In this document: piece after piece, positions 1 to 7,466 of the stretch
Numbering within the stretch: the first letter of the stretch is position 1
Layout of the letters: every line of letters begins with the position of its first letter
NCBI GenBank assembly: GCA_964496245.1
Contig: CAZBZG010000192.1
Span: 1-9,327, forward strand
Direction: 5' to 3'
Length of the DNA stretch: 9,327 bases
DNA from: CAZBZG01 sp964496245
GTDB lineage: Bacteria > Planctomycetota > SZUA-567
Notes under the pieces: model-generated
What the model was told of the DNA's origin: nothing
The model's input: only the letters and a program-made list of their open reading frames with translations
The model's database searches: none
Made by a program: the position numbers and the translations under genes

Positions 1-173
1 CGCATCGCCGGCGCTCCGGCATGTGTTCACCTATTTGCAATGGGCTGTACTTAGGGCACTCGGAAGGAAATAGCTGGCTTGCGTGCCGGGCAGAAATCGG
101 ATAGCCTGTGGGGCAGTGCGCCTCGGTGCGGATGAACTTCCATTCGGACGAAAGGCAGTTCAGGAGAGAGATC
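1..173. other. Leader region upstream of the isomerase gene; no gene recognised
   Basis: I see no convincing coding region here. The open frame of the isomerase extends back to an ATG at 108, but those 22 extra residues look unlike the family and have no good ribosome binding site, so I treat this stretch as 5' untranslated. Only weak promoter-like pairs are visible, for example TTGCGT at 79-84 with TAGCCT at 102-107 (17-base spacer). I would not call that a promoter with confidence. Confidence 0.4.
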
Positions 174-1691
174 ATGGCCAAGTCGAAGATCCAGCTCAAG
201 AACACGCCCGCAATCAAAGTCGGGGTCGTGGGGGTATCGCGCGACTGCTTTCCGATCTCGCTCACCAAGAAGCGGCTCGATGTGCTCATGCGCGAGTTGC
301 AGAAGACGGATGTCACGTCTGTGAAATGCACGGTCGTCATCGAGAACGACGAAGATGCCATGAAGGCTGTGGCCGAAGTCGTAGACAAGGACTGCGACGC
401 GGCCGTGGTGTATCTGGGAAATTTCGGTCCCGAGGGCCCCACCAGCCTCTTCGCCGAGAGCTTTCCGGGGCCCGTCATGGTCTGCGCGGCCGCTGAGGAG
501 AGCAAGCGGGGGCTGGCCAAGGACCGCGGGGACGCACTCTGCGGTCTGCTCAGCTGTTCGTACAACCTGGGCCTGCGCCGCCGTCGCGTCCACATCCCGC
601 AGCATCCCGTGGGCACGCCCACGGAACTCGCGGCCGCCGTAGAGGCGTTCGTGCCCATGGCCCGCGCGGTGACGGGCGTGCGCAACCTCAAGATCTTCAG
701 TTTCGGTCCGCGGCCGCACGACTTCCTGGCCTGCAACGCGCCCATCCAGCCGCTCTTCGACCTGGGCATCGAGGTCATGGAGAACAGCGAGTTGGATCTC
801 CTCCAGCTCTACCAAGAGGCTGCCGGCAAGAAGCGCAGGATCCAGGCCGTGGAGCGGGACATGAAGAAGGAGCTCGGCCGGGGCGCAGCCTATCCGGATC
901 TTTTGCCCAGGCTCGCCCAGTTCGAGGTGGCGCTCGTCGACTTCTTCGAACAGAACCTGGGCGCCTGTGAATACGGCGTGTTCGCCAACAAGTGCTGGCC
1001 CGCCTTCGAGCGCGCGTTTGGGTTCGTGCCCTGCTACGTGAACAGCCGCCTGGCGGGCCGCGGGATTCCGGCTGCGTGCGAGGTGGACCTCTACGGCGCG
1101 CTGAGCGAATACATCGTCCAGCTCGTGAGCCTGAAGCCCGCCACCTTGCTCGACGTCAACAATTCGGTGCCGTCCGGTGTGGTGCCCAAGCGGGCGCGCT
1201 TGAAAGGCGCGGCTGCAGCCGATCTCTTCATGGGGTTCCACTGTGGCAACACGGCTGCGGACTGCATGAAGGACTGCGGCATGAAGTACCAGCTCATCAT
1301 GAACCGCCTGATGGAGGACGGCAAGGAGCCCGATATCACGCGGGGCACGCTGGAAGGGCGCATCCGGCCCGGGCCCATCACCATGTTCCGGCTCCAGAGC
1401 ACGTCCGACGGCGACCTCCAGAGCTACGCGGCCGAGGGCGAGGTGCTGGACGTGGATCCGTGCACGTTCGGCGGCACGGGCGTGGTGGCGATCCCCGGAT
1501 TCGCGCGCTTCTACCGCCACGTGCTCATCGCCCGGCGGTTCCCGCACCACGCGGCCTTCGGGTTCGCCAAGGTGGGCGAGACGCTCTTTGACGCGCTCAA
1601 GCTGCTCGGCGTGGACGACATCGGCGTGCCGCTTCCCAAGGACATGCTCTATCCCGGGGAGAACCCCTGGTCGGCCGGCATCCGGCCCTGA
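174..1691 (+). CDS. L-fucose/L-arabinose isomerase-family protein
   Basis: The product is 505 residues and resembles the L-fucose isomerase superfamily, which interconverts aldoses and ketoses using a bound divalent metal in the cytoplasm. Candidate metal/catalytic residues are Glu303 (CEVDLYGAL), Asp327 (LLDVNN) and the His458-His459 pair (FPHHAAF). The Glu-to-Asp distance of 24 residues equals the Glu337-Asp361 spacing I recall for E. coli FucI. A segment after Asp327 (FMGFHCGNTAADC) resembles the family's FHCGN stretch. FucI proper is about 590 residues, so this is a shorter, divergent member whose substrate cannot be read from sequence. The start at 174 is chosen because AGGAGAG lies about 5 bases upstream and MAKSKIQLKN leads into the first beta strand. 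It appears monocistronic and converges on the hox operon, with no functional link to hydrogenase. The superfamily is fairly sure; the specific substrate is unknown. Confidence 0.85.
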   Translation: MAKSKIQLKNTPAIKVGVVGVSRDCFPISLTKKRLDVLMRELQKTDVTSVKCTVVIENDEDAMKAVAEVVDKDCDAAVVYLGNFGPEGPTSLFAESFPGPVMVCAAAEESKRGLAKDRGDALCGLLSCSYNLGLRRRRVHIPQHPVGTPTELAAAVEAFVPMARAVTGVRNLKIFSFGPRPHDFLACNAPIQPLFDLGIEVMENSELDLLQLYQEAAGKKRRIQAVERDMKKELGRGAAYPDLLPRLAQFEVALVDFFEQNLGACEYGVFANKCWPAFERAFGFVPCYVNSRLAGRGIPAACEVDLYGALSEYIVQLVSLKPATLLDVNNSVPSGVVPKRARLKGAAAADLFMGFHCGNTAADCMKDCGMKYQLIMNRLMEDGKEPDITRGTLEGRIRPGPITMFRLQSTSDGDLQSYAAEGEVLDVDPCTFGGTGVVAIPGFARFYRHVLIARRFPHHAAFGFAKVGETLFDALKLLGVDDIGVPLPKDMLYPGENPWSAGIRP

Positions 1692-1727
1692 GCGACGGCC
1701 CGGGCGGGTTCGCCGTCCCCGGAATTC

Positions 1728-1764
1728 AGCGAGCCACGGCGGACTGCGTCTGCCGTGGCTCGCT
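1728..1764. terminator. Strong hairpin between convergent genes, probable bidirectional terminator
   Basis: AGCGAGCCACGGC (1728-1740) is perfectly complementary to GCCGTGGCTCGCT (1752-1764). The stem can extend inward by four further pairs (one G-U) to leave a three-base loop. It lies 36 bases after the isomerase stop and 42 bases after the response-regulator stop, so it could serve both transcripts. Neither strand has a T-run after the stem, so it is not a classic intrinsic terminator; it may instead act as a 3'-end stabiliser or with Rho. Confidence 0.6.
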
Positions 1765-1806
1765 TCGCATCCCAAGCCGGTTACGGTCTCGAAAAGGGTA
1801 GGGCGT

Positions 1807-2181
1807 TTACGGCAGCTTCTTCTTGAGGGTATCGAGAAGCGTTGCGGGCTCGATCGGCTTCTGGAAGACGCCGGCGAGCCCCATGGCGCTGTAGTCGGCT
1901 TCGCGGTTGAGTTCGTCCCCCACGGACGAGAGCATGTAGACGAGACGCGTGTTGCCTTCGGCCTTGAGGGTTTTGACGAGATTGGTGCCCGCGTCCACCT
2001 CCTCCATCATGAGGTCGACCAGCAGCAGATCGGGTTGGTTCTCGCGGTACTTGGCCAGTCCTTCCTCGGCCGTGGCCGCGCCCACAAAGGCGTAGCCATT
2101 GCTTTCGAGAATCGTCTTGAGGCTCTGGAGCACGTCGGCATCGTCGTCGACGCAGAGAATCACGTGCGTTCCATCCTGCAT
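1807..2181 (-). CDS. Stand-alone receiver-domain response regulator (CheY-like)
   Basis: A 124-residue protein consisting only of a receiver domain, with no DNA-binding or enzymatic output domain. All phosphorylation-site residues are present: the acidic pair Asp12-Asp13 (CVDDD), phospho-acceptor Asp56 (LLLVDLMMEE), the switch Ser85/Ser86 (MLSS) and Lys108 (FQKPIEP). The loop after Asp56 is extended (MMEEVDAGTN). The ATG at 2181 is preceded by GAGGGG, and the start lies inside the hoxW reading frame (22-base overlap), so it is very probably translated with the hydrogenase genes. Its placement as last gene of the hox operon suggests a role tied to hydrogenase expression or activity, but the output is unknown. 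It could be phosphorylated by the kinase encoded at 8497 (inference only). The longer frame reaching back to 2664 is an overlap with hoxW, not a real N-terminus. Confidence 0.9.
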   Translation of the reverse strand: MQDGTHVILCVDDDADVLQSLKTILESNGYAFVGAATAEEGLAKYRENQPDLLLVDLMMEEVDAGTNLVKTLKAEGNTRLVYMLSSVGDELNREADYSAMGLAGVFQKPIEPATLLDTLKKKLP

Positions 2182-2696
2182 GGTTTCCCCTCGCTGGCTG
2201 CGGTTCCGCCGGCGGACGGCGGCAGGTCCGTCACGGCTTCGTCGAAATGTCCGGTCCGAAGAAGCGCCCGCAGAAAACGGGTCGCGGCGTTCAGGTTGTC
2301 TGTGGCCCCCGGGGAGAGTCGCTCGCCGAAGGCGTCCCACGCGTAGCCGCGGATCCCGAGTGCGAACGCCCGCGCCCGCGACTGGAAGCACGAAACGGCA
2401 AGTGCCAGCACGGCGCCGGCGCTCACGCTGTGGGTCGAAAAACTCGCGGTCGTGTCCGGTGCGACCGGTCGGAAGGCGTAGGGCGCCGGCCCGGTCTTGT
2501 CGGCGTCCACGAAGATCACCACGTCGTGCTGGGCGACGGCTGCGGCGTCCTCGATCATGAGCTGGTAGTCGGCTTCGACCGTGACGCCGGCAGGAACGTC
2601 CGCCTCCAGCCGGGCGGCCAACGCGGGTCCCAACCCGTCGTCCATGCGACCGGGATTCCCGCACGCCAGAATCAGTACCCGGGGCGATACGCTCAC
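2160..2696 (-). CDS. hoxW: [NiFe]-hydrogenase maturation endopeptidase, HoxW-type
   Basis: A 178-residue member of the HybD/HycI/HoxW protease family. After nickel insertion these proteases remove the C-terminal extension of the hydrogenase large subunit just after the DPCxxCxxH motif. The N-terminal signature GNPGRMDDG matches the family GNxxxxD(D/E)G metal-recognition motif, and a mid-protein DADKTGPAPY segment and STHSVS fit the fold, the latter possibly giving the His ligand. The start is a GTG at 2696 that overlaps the hoxH stop as GTGA, with GGAAGG four bases upstream, which indicates translational coupling. Its substrate is almost certainly the HoxH encoded just before it, which carries a 24-residue C-terminal tail. 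The C-terminal third after the fold (from about TDLPPSAGG) is poorly conserved and overlaps the response regulator start. Confidence 0.9.
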   Translation of the reverse strand: MSVSPRVLILACGNPGRMDDGLGPALAARLEADVPAGVTVEADYQLMIEDAAAVAQHDVVIFVDADKTGPAPYAFRPVAPDTTASFSTHSVSAGAVLALAVSCFQSRARAFALGIRGYAWDAFGERLSPGATDNLNAATRFLRALLRTGHFDEAVTDLPPSAGGTAASEGKPCRMERT

Positions 2697-4147
2697 GTCA
2701 CCTTCCGATCTACCAGCTGGCCCTCGGCGTCGTAGAGTTCCACGGCCAGGGGCATCTGGCCCATGGCGTGCGTCGCGCAGGAGAGACACGGGTCGTAGGC
2801 GCGGATGGCCACCTCGATGTGGTTGAGGAGGCCCTCGGTGATCTCGGCCTTGCCGGAGAGGTGGTCGGCCGCCACCTTCTGCACGGCCCGGTTCATGGGT
2901 TCGTTGTTGCTGGTGGTCGAGACGATGAGATTGGCCATGGTGACCTGATCGTCTTCGTTGACGCGGTAGTGGTGGAAGAGCGTGCCGCGCGGCGCCTCGA
3001 TCAGGCCGACGGCCTCCCCCCGCCGGTCGCCCGAGGTCAGCAGGTCCGTGCCCTGCAGGTCGGGGTCGTTCAGAAGATCCTTGATCTTCTCGATCGAATG
3101 CAGCAGCTCGATCATGCGGGCCCAGTGGTAGGCCATGGTGATGTTGTTGGGCTGGCCGTTCGTGAGCTCCATCAATTCCTTGCGGGCGGCCTCGGCCTCG
3201 GGCGTGTCGATGAAGTCGCAGGTGTTGATGCGCGCGAGCGGCCCGACGCGGTACCAGCCGCGTTCCGGTCCGAGCGCCTTGAGGAAGGGGAACTTCATGT
3301 AAGACCAGGATCGGACCTCTTCAGCCACCACGTCGAGGTAGTTCTGGTAGTCCACGTCGTCGACGAGGCGTTTGCCGGTGGCGTCGATGGCGCGGATCAC
3401 GCCGTCGTAGAGGTCCATGGACCCGTCGGAGCGCACCAGGGAGAGATGGTTCGAGTCGAAGGAGCCGAAGTCCTTGAGCGTGTCCAGATGCTCGACGGTG
3501 TAGTCCTTGGCGATCTTGAGGGCGCTGCGCGACCATTCGACCATCTGGTCGAGGTCCTTGAGGAAGCCGTCGCGCTCCTCGATGGAGAGGTTCTTGTTGA
3601 CGCCGCCGGGGATGGCGCCGGTGCCGTGGATCTTCTTGCCGGCCGTGGCCTTGATGAGCTCCTGGCCGTACTTGCGCATCATCACGCCCTGGACGGCGAG
3701 ATCGGGATACTTCTGGGCCACGCCGATGACGTTGCGGATGGCCACGTCCGCCTCGAAGCCGAAGAGGAGGTCGGGACTCACCAGGTGGAAGAAGTGCAGC
3801 GCGTGGCTCTGGAAGGTCTGCCCGTAGTGCATAAGCCGGCGGACCTTCTCGGCCGTGGGCGTCAGGTCTTCGCCGCCCACGATCCGGTCCATGGTCTTGG
3901 CGGCCGCGAGGTGATGGCTCACGGGGCAGATGCCGCAGAGTCGCTGGACGATGACCGGGACCTCCCAGTAGGGCCGGCCGAGCACGAAGCGTTCGAAGCC
4001 GCGGAACTCCACGATGTGGAAGCGGGCCTGGGTCACCGCGTTGTTCTCGTCCAAGAGCAGGCTGACCTTGCCGTGGCCCTCGACCCGCGTCACGGGATCG
4101 ATGGCGATGCGCTTGGTCTTTTTGGGTTCGGTCGTCGGGGCTGTCAT
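2693..4147 (-). CDS. hoxH: NAD-reducing [NiFe]-hydrogenase large subunit HoxH
   Basis: A 484-residue precursor of the catalytic subunit that activates H2 at a Ni-Fe(CN)2CO centre. The N-terminal L1 motif RLCGICPVSHH supplies Cys71 and Cys74, and the C-terminal L2 motif DPCLSCATH supplies Cys454 and Cys457, giving the four nickel-binding cysteines. RVEGHG (Glu23) is the conserved proton-relay glutamate region. After His460 there is a 24-residue extension beginning AMGQMP, the expected peptide removed by HoxW. Sequence character and operon context place it in the cytosolic group 3 enzymes, most likely 3d (HoxFUYH), which react with NAD+. GGAGA lies five bases before the ATG. The gene follows hoxY by 25 bases and overlaps hoxW by four. 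No ligand is missing, so it should be an active enzyme. Confidence 0.96.
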   Translation of the reverse strand: MTAPTTEPKKTKRIAIDPVTRVEGHGKVSLLLDENNAVTQARFHIVEFRGFERFVLGRPYWEVPVIVQRLCGICPVSHHLAAAKTMDRIVGGEDLTPTAEKVRRLMHYGQTFQSHALHFFHLVSPDLLFGFEADVAIRNVIGVAQKYPDLAVQGVMMRKYGQELIKATAGKKIHGTGAIPGGVNKNLSIEERDGFLKDLDQMVEWSRSALKIAKDYTVEHLDTLKDFGSFDSNHLSLVRSDGSMDLYDGVIRAIDATGKRLVDDVDYQNYLDVVAEEVRSWSYMKFPFLKALGPERGWYRVGPLARINTCDFIDTPEAEAARKELMELTNGQPNNITMAYHWARMIELLHSIEKIKDLLNDPDLQGTDLLTSGDRRGEAVGLIEAPRGTLFHHYRVNEDDQVTMANLIVSTTSNNEPMNRAVQKVAADHLSGKAEITEGLLNHIEVAIRAYDPCLSCATHAMGQMPLAVELYDAEGQLVDRKVT

Positions 4148-4172
4148 ATCGTCTCCAGAACGGCGGGAAGGG

Positions 4173-4718
4173 CTAGTCGTACTTGATGACCTCCGTGGGC
4201 AGGGCCACCGGCCGGTCGGTCAGGAGGGCTTCGAGCGCCGTCCAGATCACGTCGGCCGAGGGTGGACAGCCGGGGAGCTTGTAGTCGATCTTCACCACCT
4301 CGTGGGCCGGGTAGACCCGGTCGAGCATGAGCGGCAGTTCCGGGTCGTTGGGCAGCTGGTTCGAGGGGTTGTGAACGGTGGGGCCGTTGCGGTAGGCCTC
4401 GTCCATGCACTCGCCGAGCGGGATCCCGTTGCGCATGGCGGGGATGCCGCCCATGATCGCGCATTCGCCGACCGAGATGAGAATGTCGCAGTGCTTGCGG
4501 AAGTCCCGCAGCACCTCCACGTTCTCCTCGTTGCAGCAGCCGCCCTCGATGAGGCCGATGGCGCAGCGGTCGGTGAAGCGCTTGATGTCCGTGATGGGCG
4601 ACCGGTTGAACTCCACCAGGTCGATCAGCTTCAGGATGCGGTCGTCGATGTCCAGGAGCGACATGTGACACCCGAAGCAGCCGGTGAGGAAGGCGGTCGC
4701 GACTTTGGGCTTGGCCAT
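4173..4718 (-). CDS. hoxY: NAD-reducing hydrogenase small subunit HoxY
   Basis: A 181-residue small subunit that partners HoxH and passes electrons from the Ni-Fe site to the diaphorase module. It carries cysteines for the single proximal [4Fe-4S] cluster: Cys14 and Cys17 (TGCFGCHMSLLD), Cys86 (VGECAIMGG) and Cys151 (LPGCPPS). An extra Cys61-Cys62 pair lies in EGGCCNEEN. It has no twin-arginine signal and lacks the extra cluster domain of the membrane-bound uptake enzymes, in keeping with a cytoplasmic group 3 hydrogenase. The length is typical for HoxY. AAGGA precedes the ATG by eight bases. It sits 42 bases after hoxU and 25 bases before hoxH in the same transcript. Confidence 0.95.
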   Translation of the reverse strand: MAKPKVATAFLTGCFGCHMSLLDIDDRILKLIDLVEFNRSPITDIKRFTDRCAIGLIEGGCCNEENVEVLRDFRKHCDILISVGECAIMGGIPAMRNGIPLGECMDEAYRNGPTVHNPSNQLPNDPELPLMLDRVYPAHEVVKIDYKLPGCPPSADVIWTALEALLTDRPVALPTEVIKYD

Positions 4719-4760
4719 GATGCGGATCCTTTGTGTGTTGCGTATGCGTAATGTCCCGGG

Positions 4761-5468
4761 TCAACCCCGCTTCTGTTCGATCTCGGAGCCGATGAGCTGC
4801 TTGTCGTACTTGCGTTGTCCCACGGGCGTCTTGAACCCTTGCCGCTTGATGATGATGGCGCCCACGGGGCAGACGTCGGCGGCCTTGTCCTCGGCGGTGA
4901 TGTTCGTGTCGGCCAGGTCGGCCTCGGCGTTGACGGCGACCCGCTTCTCGGACCCGCGGCCCACGAACTCGAAGACGTTTTTGCCGTCCACGTCTCGCGA
5001 GGCGTTGACGCAGCGCCCGCAGAGGATGCAGCGGTTGCGGTCGATGAAGATCTCCGGGTGGCTGGCGTCGACTTCGCGCTTCTGCCAGAGGTAGGGGTAC
5101 TTGGGCGCGGCGATGCCGAGGCGGTAGGCCAGGGCCTGGAGTTCGCAGTTGCCGCTCTTCTCGCAGGAGGGGCAGAAGTGATTGCCTTCCACGAAGAGCA
5201 TGTCCACCAGATCCTGGCGCATGTGTTTGAGGTCCTCGGTGTCGTTCTCCACCACGGCGCCGTCCGCCACGGGCTGGGTGCAAGCGGCCTGGGGCCGGCC
5301 GTTCACCATGACCGTACAGACCCGGCAGCTGCCGTGGGCGGCCAGCCCTTCGGCATTGCAGAGACGCGGGATGTAGATGCCGGCGGCGTCTGCGGCCTGC
5401 ATGATGGTCTGACCGGGCTCGGCCTGGACTTCGATGCCGTCGATCGTGAAGGTGGCTGTGTCGCTCAT
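4761..5468 (-). CDS. hoxU: Hydrogenase diaphorase subunit HoxU (NuoG N-terminal homologue)
   Basis: A 235-residue iron-sulfur protein matching the N-terminal part of complex I NuoG. It should wire electrons between HoxY and HoxF. The N-terminal plant-type [2Fe-2S] ferredoxin domain (about 1-75) has Cys37, Cys48, Cys51 and Cys63 (GSCRVC). A His/Cys cluster segment follows (NHFCPSCEKSGNCELQ; His97, Cys99, Cys102, Cys108). Then come CILCGRC (Cys147, Cys150, Cys153) and Cys200 in DVCPVGA for another [4Fe-4S] cluster. So one [2Fe-2S] and two [4Fe-4S] sites are predicted. AAAAGGA lies upstream of the ATG. The gene follows hoxF by 51 bases. All cluster ligands appear intact. Confidence 0.95.
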   Translation of the reverse strand: MSDTATFTIDGIEVQAEPGQTIMQAADAAGIYIPRLCNAEGLAAHGSCRVCTVMVNGRPQAACTQPVADGAVVENDTEDLKHMRQDLVDMLFVEGNHFCPSCEKSGNCELQALAYRLGIAAPKYPYLWQKREVDASHPEIFIDRNRCILCGRCVNASRDVDGKNVFEFVGRGSEKRVAVNAEADLADTNITAEDKAADVCPVGAIIIKRQGFKTPVGQRKYDKQLIGSEIEQKRG

Positions 5469-5519
5469 GGGTTGTCCTTTTCTTTGTTGCGCAAAAGGGA
5501 GCGCGGGACCCTCCGGCTC

Positions 5520-7334
5520 CTACTCCGCGTGAATCGATTGCCGTCCCGCCAGCGCCTCGGCATCGCCGAGGGCCGCCTTCAAGTCGAACGCCGCCTGGAA
5601 GCCCTCTTCCGATTCGTGGACGCGCTGCTTGTACAGATCGGGGAAGTGTTCGAGCGAGGTGAGAATCGGATTCGGGCTGGTCTGGCCCAGACCGCAGCGG
5701 CTGGTCGTCTTGACCGTGTGCGCCAGGCGTTTCATGTAGTCCATGTCGCTGGGCTCGCCCTTGCCGTTCATGATGCGCTCGAGGCGCTCCTTGAGCAGGA
5801 CGTTGCCCACGCGGCAGGGCGTGCAGAAGCCGCAGCTCTCCTCGATGAAGAACTCCATCCAGTACCGGACGACGTCGAGCAGGTCCCGCTCGGCGCCGAA
5901 CACCATGACCGACCCGCCGGTGGCCAGGTCGTCGTAGCAGATGGTGCGCTGGAATTGGTCGGCGCCCACGAGCTGCCCGCTGGGGCCCCCGATCTGCACG
6001 GCCTGGGCATCCTTGGCGCCGCACAGCTCGAGGAAGTCCTTGAGGCGCGTGCCGAAGGGGACCTCGTAGACGCCCGGACTCGCGCAGTCCCCGGAGACGC
6101 TGAGGAGCTTGGTGCCCGGGCTTCCTTCGGAGCCGATCTGCGCAAACCAGCCGGCGCCCTCGTCGAGAATCCGGCTGACGCAACAGAAGGTCTCCACGTT
6201 GTTGACCGTCGTGGGAAGCCCCAGAAAGCCCTTCTGCGCGGGGAAGGGCGGCCGCGTCTTGGGATCGCCCCGGAGCCCTTCGCAGGAGCTGATGAGGCTC
6301 GTCTCCTCCCCGCAGATGTAGGCGCCAGCGCCCATCTGGATGCGGATGTCGAAGTCGAAGCCCTCGCTGCCGCAGACGGACTTGCCGAGCAAACCCTGGT
6401 CGCGGCGCCGCTTGAGCACGTCCTCGAGGAACGCCCGCAGGTAGGCGTATTCGGCGCGGAGGTAGACGATGCCCGTATCGGCCCCGATGGCGTAGCCCGC
6501 GATGGTCATGCCTTCGAAGAGCATGTCGGCCGTCTCGGTGAGCAGGACCCGGTCCTTGAACGTTCCGGGCTCGCCTTCGTCCGCGTTGCAGATGACGAAG
6601 CGTTTCTTGGCCGTAGCCCCGCGGGTGAACTCCCACTTCATCCCCGTGGGGAAGCCCGCGCCGCCGCGGCCGCGCAGGCGGGCGGTCTTGACGTCGCGGA
6701 TCACCTCCTGCGGGGTCAGCGCCAGGGCCTTTTTGAGGCCTTCGTCAGGCTTGTAGCCCTCGAACAGGACCTGGCCCCGCTTGCGGAGGTTGTTCCGGAC
6801 CATGGCGCGGACGCGTTCGTGGGCGTTGTTGCCGTCGCCGTAGTTCTCCACGTGTGCGGCCGGGTCCGGGTTCTTCTTGAGCTTGTCCACCAGTTCCTTG
6901 GCGCGGCAGGCGTTCATCTCGGTGAAGACCGTGTCGTTGACGAGCACGGCCGGCGCCTGGTCGCACATGCCGATGCAGGGCGTATGTTCCAAGGTGAAGA
7001 CGCCGTCGGGGGTGGTCTCGCCGAAATCGATGCGCAGGGCGTGGCGGAAGGCCTTGGACACGGCCGATTCCCCCTTGAACCGATCGATGATGTCCTCGCA
7101 GACGCGGATGACCACCTTGCCCTGCGGCCGGCTCGACAGGAACGCGTAGAAGGAGGCCATGCTCTGGACCTCCACGCGATGGGCGCCCACGCGCTCGGCG
7201 ATGGCGGTCATGGCCTCGCCGGAGACGCAGCCGAACCGCTTCTGCACTTCGCGGACGATGTCCATCATGCGCGTGCGGTCGTTGTCGTTCGCCGCGCAGA
7301 TTTCCTGGATGTCGGATGCGAGTTGGTTGTTCAT
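5520..7334 (-). CDS. hoxF: Hydrogenase diaphorase subunit HoxF with fused NuoE-like N-terminal domain
   Basis: A 604-residue flavoprotein that exchanges electrons with NAD(H). Residues about 1-165 are a NuoE-like thioredoxin-fold domain and about 175-590 a NuoF-like FMN/NADH domain. FMN and NADH binding is indicated by RGRGGAGFPTG (221-231), NADEGEPGTFKDR (250-262) and GAGAYICGEETSL (335-347). A [4Fe-4S] site is formed by Cys501, Cys504 and Cys507 (ESCGFCTPCRVG) plus Cys547 (SRCGLGQTSPNPI). The NuoE-like domain keeps Cys79, Cys120 and Cys124, but the second cysteine of the usual CxxxxC pair is Asp84 (VCEDIIDRFKG), so its [2Fe-2S] cluster may be altered or absent. GAGGAA precedes the ATG by four bases. 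It is the first gene of the hox operon, downstream of a candidate Rex-controlled promoter. No separate hoxE is present, as in four-subunit soluble hydrogenases. Confidence 0.95.
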   Translation of the reverse strand: MNNQLASDIQEICAANDNDRTRMMDIVREVQKRFGCVSGEAMTAIAERVGAHRVEVQSMASFYAFLSSRPQGKVVIRVCEDIIDRFKGESAVSKAFRHALRIDFGETTPDGVFTLEHTPCIGMCDQAPAVLVNDTVFTEMNACRAKELVDKLKKNPDPAAHVENYGDGNNAHERVRAMVRNNLRKRGQVLFEGYKPDEGLKKALALTPQEVIRDVKTARLRGRGGAGFPTGMKWEFTRGATAKKRFVICNADEGEPGTFKDRVLLTETADMLFEGMTIAGYAIGADTGIVYLRAEYAYLRAFLEDVLKRRRDQGLLGKSVCGSEGFDFDIRIQMGAGAYICGEETSLISSCEGLRGDPKTRPPFPAQKGFLGLPTTVNNVETFCCVSRILDEGAGWFAQIGSEGSPGTKLLSVSGDCASPGVYEVPFGTRLKDFLELCGAKDAQAVQIGGPSGQLVGADQFQRTICYDDLATGGSVMVFGAERDLLDVVRYWMEFFIEESCGFCTPCRVGNVLLKERLERIMNGKGEPSDMDYMKRLAHTVKTTSRCGLGQTSPNPILTSLEHFPDLYKQRVHESEEGFQAAFDLKAALGDAEALAGRQSIHAE

Positions 7335-7431
7335 GGGATTCCTCGTCAGCGTCGGTCGGTCGATCTTCGAAGAACGGATTCGGGCGCGTTGCGTGGTGCC
7401 ATGCGCTGCGCCGGTTCACCAAGCATGCATT

Positions 7432-7459
7432 AGTGTAGTCGAGACGCAGGCAATGGCAA
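7432..7459 (-). promoter_or_regulatory. Candidate promoter of the hox operon
   Basis: On the minus strand TTGCCA (7454-7459, five of six to the -35 consensus) is followed by a 16-base spacer and TACACT (7432-7437, four of six to the -10). Transcription would start near 7425, giving a hoxF leader of about 90 bases. It lies directly downstream of the Rex-like palindrome. This is sequence matching only; no start-site data exist here. Confidence 0.5.
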
Positions 7460-7466
7460 CCGGAAA

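Noticed and set aside
1694..1717. Second small hairpin (GACGGC/GCCGTC) just after the isomerase stop
   Set aside because: The stem is only six pairs with a 12-base loop and no T-run; it is common by chance in this base composition.
2182..2664. 161-codon N-terminal extension of the response regulator frame
   Set aside because: It overlaps hoxW in another frame, is Arg-rich and low-complexity, and the receiver domain is complete from the ATG at 2181.
5469..5519. Possible attenuator stem followed by TTTT in the hoxF-hoxU spacer (minus strand)
   Set aside because: The stem is only four to five pairs and imperfect; the spacer is better explained as a ribosome binding region.
7364..7373. Ten-base palindrome TCTTCGAAGA in the hoxF leader
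   Set aside because: It is short, has no flanking symmetry and matches no operator I know.
4815..7433. 872-codon open frame on the plus strand opposite hoxU/hoxF, and similar long frames at 2768-4186 (+) and 51-1775 (-)
   Set aside because: They lie antisense to well-supported genes in GC-rich DNA where stop codons are rare, their compositions are dominated by Ala, Arg, Gly, His and Val, and no family motif is visible.
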